From Roseateles subflavus (GTDB taxonomy: Bacteria; Pseudomonadota; Gammaproteobacteria; Burkholderiales; Burkholderiaceae_C): a DNA stretch of 64,000 bases. The stretch lies in assembly GCF_030285365.1 (NCBI RefSeq), contig NZ_JASVDS010000001.1, positions 310,001-374,000 on the forward strand. Direction: 5' to 3'. Of this stretch, positions 24,050 through 31,793 are shown in pieces (positions within the stretch are counted from its first letter, which is position 1; each line of letters starts with the position of its first letter). The translations under genes were made by a program, and so were the position numbers. The notes under the pieces were generated by a model, which made no database searches, was not told the DNA's origin, and saw only the letters and a list, made by a program, of their open reading frames with translations.

Positions 24050-24591
24050 CGGCCGGCCTTCCAGGCCTCGGCGGCCTTCATCATGGCCTCGACGTGGCCG
24101 TCGGCGCTCATCTTGGCGTGCACGGCGCCGATGCGGCCGTTGGGCAGGATGAAGTAGGAGATGCGGTCCGCCGTGTCGGCCATCATCAGCAGCTTGGCGT
24201 CGTAGGCCTTCATGACCTTGGCGCCGGCGTCCGCGGCCACGGCGAACTGCTTGCGGCAGGCCTCGATGCTGAAGCGCTTGAGCGTGGCGATGTCATCGTT
24301 CGAGATACCGATCACCGTGACGCCGAGCTGCTGGAACTTCGGCGTGGCCTCGGCGAACTGGTGCGCCTCGACGGTGCAGCCGCTGGTGAAGGCCTTGGGG
24401 TAGAAGTACAGCACCACGGGGCCCTTCTTGAGCGCCTCGGCCAGCTGGAAGCGGTAGGGCTCGCCGGCCAGGGCGGCATCGGCGCTGAAGTCGGGGGCGG
24501 CGTCGCCGGGCTTGAGGGCGGCGTGGGCCGGGCCCGCGAGGGCGGCAGCGGCCAGGAGGGCGGGCAGGAAGAAGCGGGGGGTCGCGCGCAT
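24046..24591 (-). CDS. Periplasmic peroxiredoxin, AhpC/TSA (PrxQ-like)
   Basis: 181 residues with a signal peptide (cleavage near AHA-AL, about 24). The thioredoxin fold starts KPGDAAPDFSADAAL, and the peroxidatic cysteine is Cys72 in FTSGCTVEAHQF. No cysteine lies at the usual PrxQ resolving position five residues later; Cys in IEACRKQF further on could resolve. It would reduce peroxides in the periplasm. It is the first gene of a minus-strand unit with the YceI-like lipoprotein. Confidence 0.92.
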   Translation of the reverse strand: MRATPRFFLPALLAAAALAGPAHAALKPGDAAPDFSADAALAGEPYRFQLAEALKKGPVVLYFYPKAFTSGCTVEAHQFAEATPKFQQLGVTVIGISNDDIATLKRFSIEACRKQFAVAADAGAKVMKAYDAKLLMMADTADRISYFILPNGRIGAVHAKMSADGHVEAMMKAAEAWKAGR

Positions 24592-24685
24592 GGGCGTCCT
24601 TGTGAGGTTCAGTGGCCCGCATCATGCCCCTGACGCAAGCCCTCTGCCAGGGCTCGGCTATTTGCTGGCGCGGGGCGGGCGGAAT

Positions 24686-25525
24686 TCAGTCCGACGCCCG
24701 CAGCCAGCCCTCCGCCACCCATTGCTGCAGACAGGCGACCAGGCGCGCTGGCGCCTCGTCCTCGCCCCAGTGCGTCACGGCGATCTCGCCGAGCCCGGGC
24801 CAGTCCACCCCCGCGAACACGGCGGCGACCAACGCGCCCTCGCCAGGCGCCAGCGAGCGCCAGCGCGTCTCCAGCTGCGGGCGCCAGGCCAGCAGGGCAT
24901 GAACCAGGGGCTCGGGCGCGGGCAGCGCGAGCGCCTCATCTCCGTCATCCCCCGGCGCGCGTGCGGCCCGTCGGGCCAGCGCCGCCCACGCGGGCGCCAC
25001 GGCCCAGTCCAGCGGCAGCAGGCGGCTGCTCGCGCGGGGCCGCAGCCGAAGCCGGGCCCAGTCCTGCGGGGCCAGGCGCTGCAGGGACTCGAAGGCCAGC
25101 GCCGGTTCGTCCGCCGCATCGAAGACGGCGCGCAGCGTCCAGTCCATGCGGGCGATGTCGACAAAGGCCGGATGCGCCACCGCATCGTGCCCGGCGAGAC
25201 GGTCGGCGAGGAAGTCGGCCAGCTGCTCACCGTACCAGCGGATGGAGGCATGCGGCGAGGGCTTCGCCTGCACATAGGCGGCGGCCAGCGCGTCGAAGTC
25301 CTCGTCGCCCATGACCTGGACGAGGACGGCGTAGTTGTCCCGCAGCGCGGCGACGAGGCGGGCGCGGTAGGCATGACGGTAGACGGCGAGCCCGCGCGCC
25401 GAGCCGGCATCGAGCAGATCCCCGGCATCGGGCGGCGCGGCGTCCAGCAGCAGGGCCTGCAGGCGCCGCTGGGTGTCGGCCAGCGAGGGCGTGGCCGGCG
25501 TGGGCAGGGCGGACGGCGCGCTCAT
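24686..25525 (-). CDS. bufC: BufC-like DUF2063 protein (bufferin maturation partner)
   Basis: 279 residues. It has the DUF2063 (putative DNA-binding/RRE-like) N-terminal pattern [61 protein letters not shown], then [12 protein letters not shown]. In bufferin and related MNIO clusters this protein delivers the precursor to the MNIO enzyme. The ATG overlaps the bufB stop by 4 bases. It is the last gene of the three-gene operon. Confidence 0.93.
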   Translation of the reverse strand: MSAPSALPTPATPSLADTQRRLQALLLDAAPPDAGDLLDAGSARGLAVYRHAYRARLVAALRDNYAVLVQVMGDEDFDALAAAYVQAKPSPHASIRWYGEQLADFLADRLAGHDAVAHPAFVDIARMDWTLRAVFDAADEPALAFESLQRLAPQDWARLRLRPRASSRLLPLDWAVAPAWAALARRAARAPGDDGDEALALPAPEPLVHALLAWRPQLETRWRSLAPGEGALVAAVFAGVDWPGLGEIAVTHWGEDEAPARLVACLQQWVAEGWLRASD

Positions 25526-26373
25526 GCGGCCTCCCGCCAACCGGCGAGCGTGCGGCGCGCGAGCTGCCGCGCCTGGTCCAGCTCCTGCAGCAGGACCGGC
25601 AGCGGCGGGATGTCGTCGTCACGCTCGATCATGGTGGGCACCGGGCCCAGGCGCTGCAGCGTGTAGGCATAGAGATCCCAGACGGCGTCGCACACCGGAT
25701 GGTCGTGGGTGTCGATCACCAGCTCGCCCAGGTCCTCGTGGCCGGCCAGGTGGATCTGGCGCACGCGCGCAGCGGACATGGCGTCGATGAAGGCACGGGC
25801 GTCGAAGCCGTGGTTGCGGCTGGAGACGTAGACATTGTTGACGTCCAGCAGCAGCTCGGCGCCGCTGCGCTGCAGCAGGGCGGCGATGAACTCGGCCTCG
25901 CCCATCTCGTCCTGGGCGTAGCGGACATAGCTGGAGACGTTCTCCAGCACCAGCGGCCGCCCGAGCAGCTCCTGCACCTGCGCGATGCGCGGCAGCAGGT
26001 GGCGCAGCGTGGTCTCGGTGTAGGGCAGCGGCAGCAGGTCATGCAGGCGGCGGTGGTCCACCCCACCCCAGCAGAGGTGATCGGACACCCAGCCGGGCTC
26101 GACACGATCCGCCAGCGCGCGAAGCTCATGCAGGTAGGCGAGATCCAGCGGATCGGCGCTGCCGATGGACAGCGAGACGCCGTGCATCACCACGGGATAG
26201 TCCCGGCGCAGGCGCTCCAGGTGGTGCAGCGGCTTGCCGCCAGGCACCAGGTAGTTCTCGGAAATGATTTCCAGCCACTGGGGACGCAAGGCCGGGTCCA
26301 GGGCCTCGCCGAGGGCCTGGTAGTGCTCGACGCGCAGGCCCAGGCCGAAGCCTTCGATGGGGATGGAGCTCAT
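25522..26373 (-). CDS. bufB: BufB, MNIO (DUF692) multinuclear non-heme iron enzyme
   Basis: 283 residues with a TIM-barrel fold. Candidate iron ligands are visible: His64 ([10 protein letters not shown]), Glu144 (VLENVSSY), Asp177 ([11 protein letters not shown]), His208 and His212 (IHLAGHED), Asp221 to His225 (DTHDH) and Glu250 ([10 protein letters not shown]). MNIO enzymes oxidatively rebuild cysteines in RiPP precursors; BufB homologues make thiooxazole-type heterocycles in copper-binding bufferins. It sits between bufA and bufC, 75 bases after the precursor. Confidence 0.95.
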   Translation of the reverse strand: MSSIPIEGFGLGLRVEHYQALGEALDPALRPQWLEIISENYLVPGGKPLHHLERLRRDYPVVMHGVSLSIGSADPLDLAYLHELRALADRVEPGWVSDHLCWGGVDHRRLHDLLPLPYTETTLRHLLPRIAQVQELLGRPLVLENVSSYVRYAQDEMGEAEFIAALLQRSGAELLLDVNNVYVSSRNHGFDARAFIDAMSAARVRQIHLAGHEDLGELVIDTHDHPVCDAVWDLYAYTLQRLGPVPTMIERDDDIPPLPVLLQELDQARQLARRTLAGWREAA

Positions 26374-26448
26374 GGCGGGCGGCCGCAAGAGGAATCGAAC
26401 GCCGGCGCCTGCACGCGGCAGGCACCGGCCCGGACGGCGTGCCGCCGA

Positions 26449-26709
26449 TCACTTCATGACGGTGCCGCCGGCCTTCTTGCACTCGGCCTCGCTCTTCTTG
26501 ACCCAGCCCTGGCCCTTGCAGCTGTTGTGGCCCTTGCAGTCGCTCTTGGCCGTCTTGCACTCCGAGGTGCCCTTGCAGCTGTTGATGCCGGAGCACTTGA
26601 CCATGCCGTCGTCCGCGGGCGCCTGGGCCTGGGCGGGCATCGCGGCTGCGGCGAACAGGGCCGCGGCGGTGGCAGCGACGGACAGGCTGGTCTTGAGGGG
26701 GTGTTGCAT
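26449..26709 (-). CDS. bufA: Bufferin-type precursor peptide, BufA2-like
   Basis: 86 residues. A Sec signal peptide (cleavage near AQAQA, about 30) is followed by a Lys/Gly/Ser-rich mature peptide with six cysteines at 39, 45, 51, 58, 64 and 77. Repeats of the form (N/E)xCKG are visible: GINSCKG, SDCKG, HNSCKG. This matches the BufA2 class of MNIO substrates, secreted unlike most RiPPs through their Sec signal and proposed to buffer copper in the periplasm. An AGGAG ribosome-binding site fixes the start. The metal specificity is known from the family, not from this sequence. Confidence 0.92.
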   Translation of the reverse strand: MQHPLKTSLSVAATAAALFAAAAMPAQAQAPADDGMVKCSGINSCKGTSECKTAKSDCKGHNSCKGQGWVKKSEAECKKAGGTVMK

Positions 26710-26789
26710 GTGAATCTCCTGGTTGCTTGTTGAAGTCAGACACCGATCCCGCGCGCCGGGCACGAGACCTCGGCGGCTGGATCTGCGGG

Positions 26790-26819
26790 TCTGTCGCGCC
26801 CGGCGCGAGGAACTTACAG
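26790..26819 (-). promoter_or_regulatory. Candidate ECF-type promoter of the buf operon
   Basis: On the minus strand CTGTAAG (26819-26813) and CGACAGA (26796-26790) are separated by 16 bases, like -35 and -10 elements of ECF sigma factors, about 80 bases upstream of bufA. Bufferin operons are often controlled by ECF sigma factors. The match is short and unproven. Confidence 0.3.
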
Positions 26820-26866
26820 GCGGGGCAGGAGAAATGTGTAACAGCCGCGGGGGACCGGGCGGACGG

Positions 26867-28306
26867 TCAGCGCGAGCGGCGGCGCACCACCCCGGCCCCC
26901 AGCAGCATCGCGCTCAGGGCCAGGGCCAGCGAGGCGGGCTCTGGCACGGCCTTCAGGTCCTGGGGCACGTAGACCGAGCCCTTGAGATCGTCGTCGCCGA
27001 TGCCGAAGACGTAGAAGTGGTTGCCCCCGGCCTCGGTCGGCAGGAAGTCGTTGTCATTGGCCACCCACAGCGTGTGCAGCCGCTGGCCCTTCCAGACCAC
27101 GTCCTCGCCCCAGGCCAGCCCCTCGATCTTCGCGGGCACGGTCTCGGCCGTGAGCCCGACGCCGGCGCCGATCAGGGTCGAGGCCACGTCCAGGAACAGG
27201 CGCTTCTTGACCGCGAAGCTGCGCAGGTCGCCCTTCTTGCCGCTGACGTCCGCGGCCCCCTGGAGGTCGATCTTGAACAGCTTCTTGGTCTTGGCGGCGC
27301 TGCCGTCGCCCAGACCGGCGTCATCGCGCTCGTCCAGGATGAACTCGTGGTCGTTGAGGGCCAGGATCTCGCTGACACCGCTGCCCTCGGTCAGCGGGTA
27401 GGCGTACTGGTGCGTCACGCCGGTGGCGACGTCGATCGTGACGATGCGGATGACCTTGTTGCTGTCCTGCAGCAGTGGCGCCTGCATGACGCCGACCAGC
27501 GTCTTGCCGTCGGGCGTGAGCGCCAGGCCTTCCATGCCCTTGTTGGCCACGCGGCCGCTGCTGTTGACCGGCTTGTCCTCGGCCGCCGTCGTGGTGCCCA
27601 GCACGGTCACGCCGAGCTCGGCCGGCAGCGCGTAGCTGCGCAGGCGCTGGCCCGTCGCGCGGTCGAACTGGTAGACGTAGGGACCGTACTCGTCGCTGAT
27701 GAAGACCGAGCGGCCGTCGTTGGAGACGCGCGCGCCTTCGGGGTCGAGGCGGGCGTTGTCGGGATTCAGCGAGGACCGGGCCGGATCGAAGCCGTCCGAG
27801 CGGCCGGTGAAGTACTGGCGCGAGGCGGTGTTGAGGGCGGGCGCGCCGTGGGGCAGGCCGAAGGCGGTGCCGCTGCCATAGGTGAGCGGCGTCGGGCTGG
27901 ACAGCAGCGTGGTGCTCAGCAGCGTCGGCGTCAGCGTGAAGGGCAGCGAGCCGCCGGCCGAGGCCGTGAGGTTCATCTGCACGGTGTGGAAGCGGCTGAT
28001 GTAGGACGTGGTGTTGTCGACCGCCGGGCGGTAGGCGGTGGCGTTCGGACCGCGGTCCGGCAGCGCGAGGAAGGTGTTGCCGCCCGCCCAGGCCAGGGCC
28101 GAGCCCATGCCGCCGAGCCCATCGGCCGGCAGACCGTTCTCCAGCGTGCCGGAGAGGCCGGACTGGTCATGCGAGCCGGTCAGCGAGCCGATGGCGAGCA
28201 GCGGGGCGGCGCTCGCGACGGCGGGCAGCGCGAGCGCGAGGCACAGGGTCAGGGCACGCAGGCCGAAGCGGGGCAGCGGCCGGGGAATGGGCAGGGGGCG
28301 GGACAT
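26867..28306 (-). CDS. PEP-CTERM phytase-like esterase
   Basis: 479 residues. A signal peptide (near ASA-AP, about 34) is followed by the esterase-like activity of phytase beta-propeller: ALAWAGGNTFLALPDRGPNA, DPEGARVSNDGRSVFISDEYGPYVY, NKGMEGLALTPDGKTLVGVMQ. The C-terminus is a PEP-CTERM signal, VPEPASLALALSAMLLGAGV with the basic tail RRRSR. It is probably surface-located and may hydrolyse phosphate esters. No sigma-54 promoter like that of the other PEP-CTERM gene is visible upstream. Confidence 0.92.
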   Translation of the reverse strand: MSRPLPIPRPLPRFGLRALTLCLALALPAVASAAPLLAIGSLTGSHDQSGLSGTLENGLPADGLGGMGSALAWAGGNTFLALPDRGPNATAYRPAVDNTTSYISRFHTVQMNLTASAGGSLPFTLTPTLLSTTLLSSPTPLTYGSGTAFGLPHGAPALNTASRQYFTGRSDGFDPARSSLNPDNARLDPEGARVSNDGRSVFISDEYGPYVYQFDRATGQRLRSYALPAELGVTVLGTTTAAEDKPVNSSGRVANKGMEGLALTPDGKTLVGVMQAPLLQDSNKVIRIVTIDVATGVTHQYAYPLTEGSGVSEILALNDHEFILDERDDAGLGDGSAAKTKKLFKIDLQGAADVSGKKGDLRSFAVKKRLFLDVASTLIGAGVGLTAETVPAKIEGLAWGEDVVWKGQRLHTLWVANDNDFLPTEAGGNHFYVFGIGDDDLKGSVYVPQDLKAVPEPASLALALSAMLLGAGVVRRRSR

Positions 28307-28431
28307 GGCAGGACTCCAGGCAGGACCAGCCCGGCATCTTTGTGCGGCGCGATGACAGGCCCGTGAAGCCGGGGCCGACCGCCCCCCCGCATGTCCGGGA
28401 CAGGGTCAACCCGCCCCCCGGTGCCGGCCGT

Positions 28432-29097
28432 TCAGCCGCCGAAGACCTTCTTCAGCAGCGCCGAGCCCGTGCCCACCGGGTCGCGGCGGATCTGCTTCTC
28501 TTCCTCGCCGATCATGAAGAAGAGGCCGTCCAGCGCGCGGCGGGTGACGTAGCCCTGGATGTTGGCATCGTCCTGCTTGACGAGGCCCAGGCCGGCGGCC
28601 TTGCCGGCGACGGCGTTGTACTTGTCGGCCAGCGCCTGCTTCTCCGTGGCGCGGGTCACGATGGGCAGGAAGCGCTGCGTGAGCGGCTCGCGGGTCTTGG
28701 CGGCGAAGAACTGCGTGACCGAGTCCTCGCCGCCTTTCACGATCTTCAGGGCGTCCTCCACGCTCATGTTCCGGGCTGCGTTGACCAGCAACAGGCGGGC
28801 CTCGGGCACGGCAGCCTCGGCGGCACGGTTCATGGCGGTGAGCAGCTCGTCCAGCTTGTGGCCCTGGCCCGTGGCCTTGAGCAGGCGGGCAGCGCCCTTG
28901 ACGGAATCGGGCAGCTCGATGCGGACGCGGTCATCGCCGAGGAAGCCGTCCCGGCGGCCCAGCTGCGCGACGGCGGCCTGGGCGCCCCGCTCCAGGGCCG
29001 CGCGAATGCCGCTGGCCGCTTCGCTTTCACCCAGGGCCCAGGCGGGCAGCGCGACCGACAGGGGCGTGACGAGGAGGACGGTGCGGCGGTTCAGCAT
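28432..29097 (-). CDS. Exported DUF4197 protein
   Basis: 221 residues with a signal peptide (near AWA-LG). The mature part matches DUF4197: GIRAALERGAQAAVAQLGRRDGFLGDDRVRIELPD, then RNMSVEDALKIVKGGEDSVTQFF and a terminal DGLFFMIGEEEKQIRRDPVGTGSALLKKVFG. The family is alpha-helical, periplasmic and of unknown function. It lies 71 bases after the DUF5329 gene on the same strand. Confidence 0.93.
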   Translation of the reverse strand: MLNRRTVLLVTPLSVALPAWALGESEAASGIRAALERGAQAAVAQLGRRDGFLGDDRVRIELPDSVKGAARLLKATGQGHKLDELLTAMNRAAEAAVPEARLLLVNAARNMSVEDALKIVKGGEDSVTQFFAAKTREPLTQRFLPIVTRATEKQALADKYNAVAGKAAGLGLVKQDDANIQGYVTRRALDGLFFMIGEEEKQIRRDPVGTGSALLKKVFGG

Positions 29098-29164
29098 GGC
29101 GGGCTCCGGCGAATTGGGGGATGGGGCGGCAAAGGACGTGGCGGCAGGGAGGGACACCATGAAC

Positions 29165-29179
29165 GGGGTCAGGTCTTGC
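29165..29179 (-). repeat. Dispersed 14-mer, copy 3 (reverse orientation)
   Basis: GGGGTCAGGTCTTGC on the plus strand, the reverse complement of GCAAGACCTGACCCC. It supplies the last two codons and the stop (TGA) of the DUF5329 gene, so the element has become the natural 3' end of that gene. Confidence 0.75.
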
Positions 29180-29549
29180 CGCCGCGGAGCTTCGTCAGCT
29201 CCTGCGTCAGCCAGACCTTGCTCTCCACGGGCGCCGCGGCGGCGCAGCGCACGAGGTAGGGCTTGCCGCTCATGCTGCTGCTGGTGGCGGCCTGCTGGAT
29301 GAAGTCCTCGCTGCGCTTGAGGGCGGCATCGTGGGACTCCAGGTAGTCGAGCTTCTTGAGCAGATGGCCGCGGGCCTCGGCGCCGCTGTACCAGCTGCCG
29401 TTGCGGTTGAACTCGCAGCCGGAGTCCTGCAGGCGCTGCAGCAGGCTCAGGATCTCGGTCCGGACGGCGGGCGCGGTGGGCGCGCCATGGGCGGTGCCCA
29501 GCACAAGGGCCAGGACGGGGGCCAGGCACAGGGAGGTGGAGATCTTCAT
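29169..29549 (-). CDS. Exported DUF5329 protein
   Basis: 126 residues with a signal peptide (near AHG-AP, about 22). The pattern ILSLLQRLQDSGCEFNRNGSWYSGAEARGHLLKKLDYLE, then IQQAATSSSMSGKPYLVRCA, is DUF5329: small periplasmic proteins with two conserved cysteines (here Cys45 and the Cys of YLVRC). Function is unknown. Its stop lies inside a copy of the dispersed 14-mer. Confidence 0.9.
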   Translation of the reverse strand: MKISTSLCLAPVLALVLGTAHGAPTAPAVRTEILSLLQRLQDSGCEFNRNGSWYSGAEARGHLLKKLDYLESHDAALKRSEDFIQQAATSSSMSGKPYLVRCAAAAPVESKVWLTQELTKLRGGKT

Positions 29550-29577
29550 GCCGCGATCATCGCAAAAGCTGGGCCGC

Positions 29578-29967
29578 TCAGGAAAAACGGCCGCGGAACG
29601 TCTTCTTGCGGCGCTCGCGGCGGGACTTGCGCTCGAAGACGTCACAGGCGTCGCAGCAGTCGCAGGCGTCCCCCAGGTCACAGCCGCCGGACGGGGCGTC
29701 GCAGCCGCCGCAGTCGCAGTCCCCCCGCTGCGCCGCGGGCGGCCGCCGAGGTGCGGGATGCGCGCGGGCATGCACGGCCGCGCAGCGCGCCAGACGCTCT
29801 CGCAGCAGCAGGAGTCCCGCCCAGGCGCCCTTCCAGCGGATCGCCCGCCAGCCGAGGCCCGAGCAGCCGGCCCCGCCGCAATGCAGGCGGTAGGCGCAGC
29901 CATAGCCCTTGCGGGGCGAGAGGTGACGCTGGTAGCGCTCGATGAGCGCAAGCAACAGCCGACGCAT
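29578..29967 (-). CDS. yidD: YidD-like membrane protein insertion factor with Cys-rich tail
   Basis: 129 residues. The N-terminal half is YidD: LLLALIERYQRHLSPRKGYGCAYRLH, with GAGCSGLGWRAIRWKGAWAGL. YidD is an amphipathic inner-membrane protein that helps YidC insert substrates. The C-terminal half is unusual: a run of eleven cysteines between about 88 and 110 (CDCGGCDAPSGGCDLGDACD, CCDACDV) ahead of a basic RKSRRERRKK tail. Classical YidD is about 70-85 residues, so this tail is an extension seen in some Burkholderiales; metal binding is a guess. It is not at the rpmH-rnpA-yidC locus. Confidence 0.85.
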   Translation of the reverse strand: MRRLLLALIERYQRHLSPRKGYGCAYRLHCGGAGCSGLGWRAIRWKGAWAGLLLLRERLARCAAVHARAHPAPRRPPAAQRGDCDCGGCDAPSGGCDLGDACDCCDACDVFERKSRRERRKKTFRGRFS

Positions 29968-29971
29968 GCGA

Positions 29972-30481
29972 TCAGGCCCCAGCGCCGCCGAGGCGCTTGC
30001 TCAGGACCACGCTGCGGTAGACCTTGCCAGGCCACTGCACATGGGACACGGGCTCGTAGCCGAGGCTGCGGTACAGCGTGACGAGATGCGTGGCCGGCTC
30101 GGCGGTGTCGAGGGCCAGCTCCCGGAAGCCGTTCGCGCGGGCCCAGTCTTCGCCGGCCGCCATGAGCGCCCGGCCGACGCCCTGGCCCTGCCGCGCGGGG
30201 TCGACCGCGAACTGGTGCAGGGCCGCCACGCCGGGCTGCGTGAAGTAGGCGCAATCGTTCTGCGCGTAGGTGGGCTGCAGCAGCACGGTGCCGGCCAGCA
30301 CGCCCTGCACGCGGGCCACGAGGCAGTGTCCGCCGGCGACGCGGCGGGCGGTGGCGGCCTCGTCCTGGTCCACGGCGGTGTAGTTCAGCCCCAGGGCGCC
30401 GAGGCGGGCATAGGCCTTGTGGAGCAGCGCGGTGAGCTCGGCGAGGGAGTCGCCAGGATGCAGCGGGCGGATCTCGAGCAT
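29972..30481 (-). CDS. GNAT-family N-acetyltransferase
   Basis: 169 residues. The acetyl-CoA loop is RQGQGVGRALMAAGEDW, preceded by LHQFAVDPA; the C-terminal VTLYRSLGYEPVSHVQ is the usual GNAT ending. The start is fixed by the tight junction with the LysE gene, 14 bases upstream. It is followed after 4 bases by yidD, so the three are probably co-transcribed. Substrate is unknown. Confidence 0.88.
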   Translation of the reverse strand: MLEIRPLHPGDSLAELTALLHKAYARLGALGLNYTAVDQDEAATARRVAGGHCLVARVQGVLAGTVLLQPTYAQNDCAYFTQPGVAALHQFAVDPARQGQGVGRALMAAGEDWARANGFRELALDTAEPATHLVTLYRSLGYEPVSHVQWPGKVYRSVVLSKRLGGAGA

Positions 30482-30495
30482 GGGCGGGGCGGGGG

Positions 30496-31125
30496 TCAGC
30501 GCTGCACCGTCGCCAGCCGCACGGCCAGCCCGGCAAAGACGAGCGCGGCGCAGCGGTTCAGGCCGCGCTGCAGGCCGGGCGAGCGGCGAAGGCGCTCCCC
30601 CAGCAGCCCGGCGGCCCAGGCGATGGCGCCGAAGGAGATCAGCGTGGAAAGAATGAAGACCCCGCCCAGCACCGCCAGTTGCAGCGCCACCGGGCCGCGC
30701 TCCGCCACCACGAACTGGGGCAGCAGGGCGAAGAAGAAGAGCAGCACCTTCGGGTTGCTGAGATTCATCACGATGCCGCGGCGGTACAGCGCGGCCAGCG
30801 GCTCGGCCGGTGCCTGCGAGGCCCCCGGCAAGGCGGTGGCGGGCGCGCGCCAGGCCCCGACGGCGAGGTAGAGCAGGTAGGCCGCACCGGCGCCCTTCAT
30901 CACCGTGAACGCCAGCGGCGAGGCCGCCAGCAGCGCGGCCAGGCCCAGGGCGACGGCCGTCGTGTGGACCACGATGCCCGTGCACAGGCCGAGCACCACG
31001 GCGATCCCGGCCCGCCGCCCCTGGGTGGCGGACTGCATCAGCACGAAGAGGTTGTCCGGGCCGGGCGTGAAGCCGAGCACCAGGGCGGTGCCGAGAAAGA
31101 CGAGCAGGGTGTCGAGCGAGGGCAT
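30496..31125 (-). CDS. LysE/RhtB-family amino acid exporter
   Basis: 209 residues with about six membrane segments. The N-terminal LVLGFTPGPDNLFVLMQSATQGRRAGIAVVLGLCTG is the RhtB signature (PGP motif), and NLSNPKVLLFFFALLPQFV is the conserved middle block. These export homoserine, threonine, lysine or related compounds using the proton gradient. The substrate cannot be read from the sequence. It sits between two GNAT genes on the same strand. Confidence 0.94.
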   Translation of the reverse strand: MPSLDTLLVFLGTALVLGFTPGPDNLFVLMQSATQGRRAGIAVVLGLCTGIVVHTTAVALGLAALLAASPLAFTVMKGAGAAYLLYLAVGAWRAPATALPGASQAPAEPLAALYRRGIVMNLSNPKVLLFFFALLPQFVVAERGPVALQLAVLGGVFILSTLISFGAIAWAAGLLGERLRRSPGLQRGLNRCAALVFAGLAVRLATVQR

Positions 31126-31156
31126 GGGCGGACGGGGTCAGATCGGTGACGGCGCA

Positions 31157-31687
31157 TCATCGCACCGGGCCGGGGTGGCGCATGGGCTGGTAGGCCACGC
31201 CGTGCACGCGCTGCACCTCGCCCTCGGGCACGAAGCCGAAGCGCGCGTAGACCGGCACGGCGTTGAGCGAGGCGTTGACGGTGAAGCCGCCCCGGTGGCC
31301 AGCGTCGATTGCGGCCGTGTGCATCGCCTGCCAGAGCTGCCGTGCCAGGCCGCGGCCCTGCCAGGCGGGCGCGATGAAGAGATGGAACAGATGGCTCCCG
31401 TCCCTGCTGGCGATGAAGCCGGCCAGCGCACCGGGCTCGTCGGCCCCGTCGGTCAGGAGCCAGAAGCGGTAGCGGGGATCGGCGAGATAGCCCGCCTCGG
31501 CGGCGGCCGACACCGAGGCCAGGAAGGGCGCGGTGCCGGCGCCGTCCGGCGAGAGGAAGAAGGCCGGGGCGAGCGAGGCGATGAGCGCGCCGATCGCCTC
31601 GGCGTCACCCGCGTGGCCGGCGCGCAGCACGAGTGCCGAGGTGGCAGGCAAGGGGGTCGGCGTGCTCGTCGGCATGGGCGTCGTCAT
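31157..31687 (-). CDS. GNAT-family N-acetyltransferase
   Basis: 176 residues. The first 15 are a Thr/Pro-rich tail (MTTPMPTSTPTPLP), then the GNAT fold: LRAGHAGDAEAIGALIASLAP, HLFIAPAWQGRGLARQLWQAM and NASLNAVPVYARFGFVPEGE. Two in-frame starts are possible (31687, 31675). It heads the run GNAT-lysE-GNAT-yidD. Substrate is unknown. Confidence 0.87.
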   Translation of the reverse strand: MTTPMPTSTPTPLPATSALVLRAGHAGDAEAIGALIASLAPAFFLSPDGAGTAPFLASVSAAAEAGYLADPRYRFWLLTDGADEPGALAGFIASRDGSHLFHLFIAPAWQGRGLARQLWQAMHTAAIDAGHRGGFTVNASLNAVPVYARFGFVPEGEVQRVHGVAYQPMRHPGPVR

Positions 31688-31746
31688 GGGCACAGCTTGC
31701 CAGAGGGGGCCCTGCACCGACGCATGTCGCCGGTCACGTTGCCATG

Positions 31747-31772
31747 AAAAAAGGGGCTGCCGCGGCAGCCCC
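31747..31772 (-). terminator. Rho-independent terminator of M13 peptidase gene
   Basis: On the minus strand the perfect palindrome GGGGCTGCCGCGGCAGCCCC (31772-31753) is followed by six Ts. It lies 22 bases after the M13 peptidase stop. Confidence 0.88.
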
Positions 31773-31793
31773 CTCATGGCGCGGACGAGCCGC

